In this document: in pieces, positions 5,790 through 8,047 of the stretch
Position numbering within the stretch: position 1 is the stretch's first letter
Layout: each line of letters begins with the position of its first letter
Assembly (NCBI GenBank): GCA_013695195.1
Contig: JACDAY010000157.1
Span: 1-8,047 of the forward strand
Origin: Blastocatellia bacterium
Lineage (GTDB): Bacteria > Acidobacteriota > Blastocatellia > Pyrinomonadales > Pyrinomonadaceae
DNA: 8,047 nucleotides
Reading direction: 5' to 3'
Translations under genes and position numbers: made by a program
The notes under the pieces: model-generated
Databases searched by the model: none
The model's input: only the letters and a program-made list of their open reading frames with translations
Told to the model about the DNA's origin: nothing

Positions 5790-6059
5790 ATGCGTCGAAC
5801 AAAATTCACTCGAATACGGAACGAAACACTGGAAACGATCCTGATCCGGCGCAGCGAAAATTCCGCTCGCGTTTTTTGGTGCGCGGATTGCGGCGGCGAC
5901 ACCGTTTGGCTAAATGTAGCGGAAACCTCGTTTGTCTGCGGTTCCTCGGTACGAGAGATCTTTCGTCGGGTCGAAGCCGGCTCGGTACATTTCCAGGAAA
6001 CAGCGGACCGCCAACTGCTGATCTGCGAAAGATCGCTGGCCCGTAAGAATCCGGCTTAG
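5790..6059 (+). CDS. Small CxxC / helix-turn-helix protein (putative DNA-binding)
   Basis: This 89-residue protein has a basic N-terminus (MRRTKFTRIR), a single zinc-knuckle-like C31-x2-C34, and then a helix-turn-helix-like segment at about 43-70. That segment ends in RRVEAGSVHFQET, which resembles the second helix and wing of MerR/excisionase-type domains (R-W-V-E-A-G-x-L-x-F). A hydrophobic LLICERSL tail follows. I recall many acidobacterial small proteins with the same order (early CxxC, then an S-x-R-x-I-x-R-W-V-E-A-G helix, then an LLIC tail), none with an established role. Only one CxxC is present, so metal binding would need C50, C79, a histidine or dimerisation. No Shine-Dalgarno precedes the ATG, so translation may be weak or leaderless. 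It lies 80 bases before the PD40 gene and could be co-transcribed with it. Confidence 0.65.
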   Translation: MRRTKFTRIRNETLETILIRRSENSARVFWCADCGGDTVWLNVAETSFVCGSSVREIFRRVEAGSVHFQETADRQLLICERSLARKNPA

Positions 6060-6128
6060 GGGGTATAGGGAACGAAACGAAAGCAAAAACTCAAAAAACA
6101 AACTCAGAAAAAAAGAACAAAGATTCAC

Positions 6129-6134
6129 AAGGAG
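6129..6134 (+). promoter_or_regulatory. Ribosome binding site of the PD40 protein gene
   Basis: AAGGAG lies five bases before the ATG at 6140 and fixes that start. The preceding 6060-6128 stretch is strikingly purine- and A-rich with almost no pairing potential, as expected of an open, well-translated leader. I see no terminator between it and the stop of the CxxC/HTH gene. Confidence 0.7.
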
Positions 6135-6139
6135 AAATC

Positions 6140-8047
6140 ATGAATAGCCTACAAACACTACGAAACAAATTTTCAATCGGCATACTTCTGGCAATTGCGA
6201 TTTTCGCTTTTCCCTTACTCGCGGCCGCTCAGGGAAAGATCGCTTTCACGTCTAATCGAGACGGCAACAAGGAAATCTATGTTATGAACCCGGACGGAAC
6301 GAGTCAGACTCGTCTGACCAACAACTCCACGTCTGATGACGGGCCTGCATTCAGCCCCGATGGCAGCAAGATCGCGTTTCAAGCCGTACGCGACGGCGAC
6401 GCCGAAATCTACGTAATGAATGCGGATGGCTCAGCCCAGACCAATCTTACTAATCATGCGGGAACGGATGACGGACCAACATTCAGTCCCGACGGCAGTA
6501 AGATTGCCTTTACCTCCTTTCGAAATGGTACTGCAGATATCTATGTAATGGACGCTAACGGAACGAACCAAATCAGACTGACGACCAGCGGTGGTTCCGC
6601 CCCGGCGTTTAGCCCCGACGGCAGCAAGATCGTCTTTATGTCCTTTCGTGACGGCAACTACGAGATATTCCTGATGAACGCCGACGGCTCAGGTCAGACC
6701 AACGTTACCAATAACTCGGCTCAGGAACTAGATCCAACATTCAGTCCCGACGGCAGTAAAATTGCTTTCCGCTCCAACCGCGACGGCGACTATGAGATCT
6801 ACGTAATGAACGTCAACGGCTCAGGCCAGACAAATCTTACTAATAACACGGGTAACAACTTCGACCCAACATTCAGTCCCGACGGTAGTAAAATTGCTTT
6901 TCAATCTTCTCGCGACCTTAATCCTGAGATTTATGTAATGAATGCCGACGGCTCAAACCAAGCCAATCTGACCAGCGATCCGGCAATCGACGGCGCTCCG
7001 TCATGGGGCAGCCAGACGCCAGCACAGGCCGGAAAAATCGTTTTCTTTTCCGATCGTGATGGCAACTTTGAGGTTTATACAATGAATCCCGACGGTTCGA
7101 ATCAGGTCAATCGGTCAAACCATCCAGCTCGTGACCTTTTTCCGGCTTTTAGCCCTGACGGCTCTAAGATCGCGTTTCAATCATCGAGGGACGGCGGGCT
7201 AGATGAGATTTATATCATGAACGCAGACGGCTCAAGTCCCGTACGTCTTACGGATGATCCTGCAGAAGATCTCTGGCCCAAATTTAGCCCTGACGGGTCC
7301 AGAATCGTATTTGCGTCGAATCGTGATGGTGATACCGACATATACATTATGGACGCGGATGGAAGTGATTTTTCGCAGCTAACGAACGCTGCCGGATTAG
7401 ATCTGGAACCCGAATTCAGTCCGGACGGAAGTAAGATCGTATTTACCTCCTCTCGTACCGGAGATCAGGAAATATATATAATGGATGCAAACGGAGCTAA
7501 TCAGGTCCAATTAACGAATAATTCGGCGGCGGTACGCGAACCGACGTTCAGTCCCGACGGAAGCAAAATCGCCTTTAGTTCGAACTTCAACCTCCCGACA
7601 ACTAACCATGATATTTTCATAATGGACGCGAATGGTTCAAACCCGATAAACCTGACCAATCAAGCGGCCCACGATCTGATGCCCTCGTTCTCTCCAGACG
7701 GCTCAAGGATTTTATACTCGTCGAATCAAGACATTGTATTCAATTTATCCAGACAGATATTCGCCATGGATGCAAACGGCTCAAATATTAGCGCCCTTAC
7801 CGAACTATCTACAGCCAGAGACTCATATCCGTCGTGGGTCAATTCGATCACTTCGCTTGACCCCACGCCGCCGGTCGTCACTTCAAACATTTCGGGCACG
7901 CTTGGAAATAATGGCTGGTACACAAGCAATATCGGCGTTTCGTGGACGGTTACGGACGGGGGATCCGAGGTGAGCAGTCAAGATGGTTGTGATGAGCAAA
8001 ACGTCACAGCCGACACGGCCGGTGTGACTTTCACGTGTTCTGCTACG
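6140..8047 (+). CDS. Secreted PD40 protein: two six-bladed propellers plus Ig-like region (partial, 3' end missing)
   Basis: The frame is open to the last base, giving 636 residues without a stop. A signal peptide (1-30, ending LLAAA before QG) precedes twelve PD40/TolB-type repeats starting near residues 32, 77, 121, 163, 207, 251, 297, 343, 388, 432, 476 and 523. Each has a K-I-x-F strand, an (S/N)RDG-x2-(E/D)IY-x-M segment and usually an FSPDGS end. Repeats 6 and 12 alone lack FSPDGS and end in PSW, splitting the array into two groups of six, each the size of a TolB propeller. From about residue 570 a PTPPVV segment starts an Ig-like or HYR-like region with two cysteines. It is probably a periplasmic, surface or secreted binding protein. 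It is not TolB itself, which has a single propeller and a different N-terminal domain. Partner unknown. Confidence 0.88.
   Translation, partial: MNSLQTLRNKFSIGILLAIAIFAFPLLAAAQGKIAFTSNRDGNKEIYVMNPDGTSQTRLTNNSTSDDGPAFSPDGSKIAFQAVRDGDAEIYVMNADGSAQTNLTNHAGTDDGPTFSPDGSKIAFTSFRNGTADIYVMDANGTNQIRLTTSGGSAPAFSPDGSKIVFMSFRDGNYEIFLMNADGSGQTNVTNNSAQELDPTFSPDGSKIAFRSNRDGDYEIYVMNVNGSGQTNLTNNTGNNFDPTFSPDGSKIAFQSSRDLNPEIYVMNADGSNQANLTSDPAIDGAPSWGSQTPAQAGKIVFFSDRDGNFEVYTMNPDGSNQVNRSNHPARDLFPAFSPDGSKIAFQSSRDGGLDEIYIMNADGSSPVRLTDDPAEDLWPKFSPDGSRIVFASNRDGDTDIYIMDADGSDFSQLTNAAGLDLEPEFSPDGSKIVFTSSRTGDQEIYIMDANGANQVQLTNNSAAVREPTFSPDGSKIAFSSNFNLPTTNHDIFIMDANGSNPINLTNQAAHDLMPSFSPDGSRILYSSNQDIVFNLSRQIFAMDANGSNISALTELSTARDSYPSWVNSITSLDPTPPVVTSNISGTLGNNGWYTSNIGVSWTVTDGGSEVSSQDGCDEQNVTADTAGVTFTCSAT
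6233..7027 (+). repeat. First six-repeat PD40 block
   Basis: These bases encode residues 32-296, repeats 1-6. Repeat lengths are 45, 44, 42, 44, 44 and 46 residues. Several repeats are nearly identical at DNA level, for example the 35-base stretches starting at 6734 and 6866, which differ at one position. Confidence 0.8.
7028..7846 (+). repeat. Second six-repeat PD40 block
   Basis: These bases encode residues 297-569, repeats 7-12. Repeats 11 and 12 carry short insertions in the loop before the (D/Q)IF strand. The block closes with PSWVNS, matching the PSWGSQ end of the first block. DNA identity between repeats is visibly lower here than in the first block. Confidence 0.8.

Noticed and set aside
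5666..6046. 126-codon plus-strand frame overlapping the CxxC/HTH gene.
   Set aside because: It begins in leader copy B and reads the small gene in another frame. The 5790-6059 frame has the recognisable CxxC and VEAG motifs.
6140..7846. Assignment of the PD40 protein as TolB of the Tol-Pal system.
   Set aside because: It has two propellers, no TolB N-terminal domain, an Ig-like continuation, and no tol or pal neighbours.

Overview
The window looks like part of a chromosome from an Acidobacteriota bacterium, most likely Blastocatellia or a Pyrinomonadaceae relative. This placement is an inference from protein content and moderate GC, not from a marker gene. The supporting features are a CadC-type winged-helix/TolB-like/TPR regulator, a Kelch-repeat lipoprotein, a PD40 propeller protein, a secreted G-x-W/GPGHGTW protein, and a small CxxC helix-turn-helix protein of a type I recall from that phylum.

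Left part (1-4903), all on the minus strand. Read in transcription order it holds: a 642-residue membrane regulator (winged helix, one membrane segment, TolB-like domain, TPRs; 4903 to 2975); a 380-residue SPFH/Band 7 protein ending in three zinc ribbons (2849 to 1707); a seven-repeat Kelch lipoprotein (1492 to 350); a 58-residue Trm112-family zinc protein (279 to 103); and, at the window edge, the probable first codons of one more gene. Gaps of 70-214 bases separate the four complete genes, so they need not be one operon.

The divergent region (4904-5096) separates this block from three plus-strand genes. Three head-to-tail 11-bp repeats overlap the start codon of the regulator, in the layout that OmpR/PhoB-type winged helices usually recognise. 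Autoregulation is therefore a concrete hypothesis. A leader segment from the same region recurs about 749 bp downstream, ahead of the small CxxC/HTH gene.

Right part (5097-8047), all on the plus strand. It holds a 165-residue secreted orphan beta-rich protein, an 89-residue CxxC/HTH protein, and a secreted PD40 protein that runs off the window. The PD40 protein has twelve repeats arranged as two groups of six, each group closing with a P-S-W motif. It therefore looks like two six-bladed TolB-like propellers in series, followed by an Ig-like region. Four of the seven complete genes carry an export signal or a membrane segment, and two more are potential DNA-binding proteins. A plausible reading is a cell-envelope and secreted-protein neighbourhood with local regulators; no pathway can be assigned. 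I see no tRNA, rRNA, CRISPR array, insertion sequence or phage gene.
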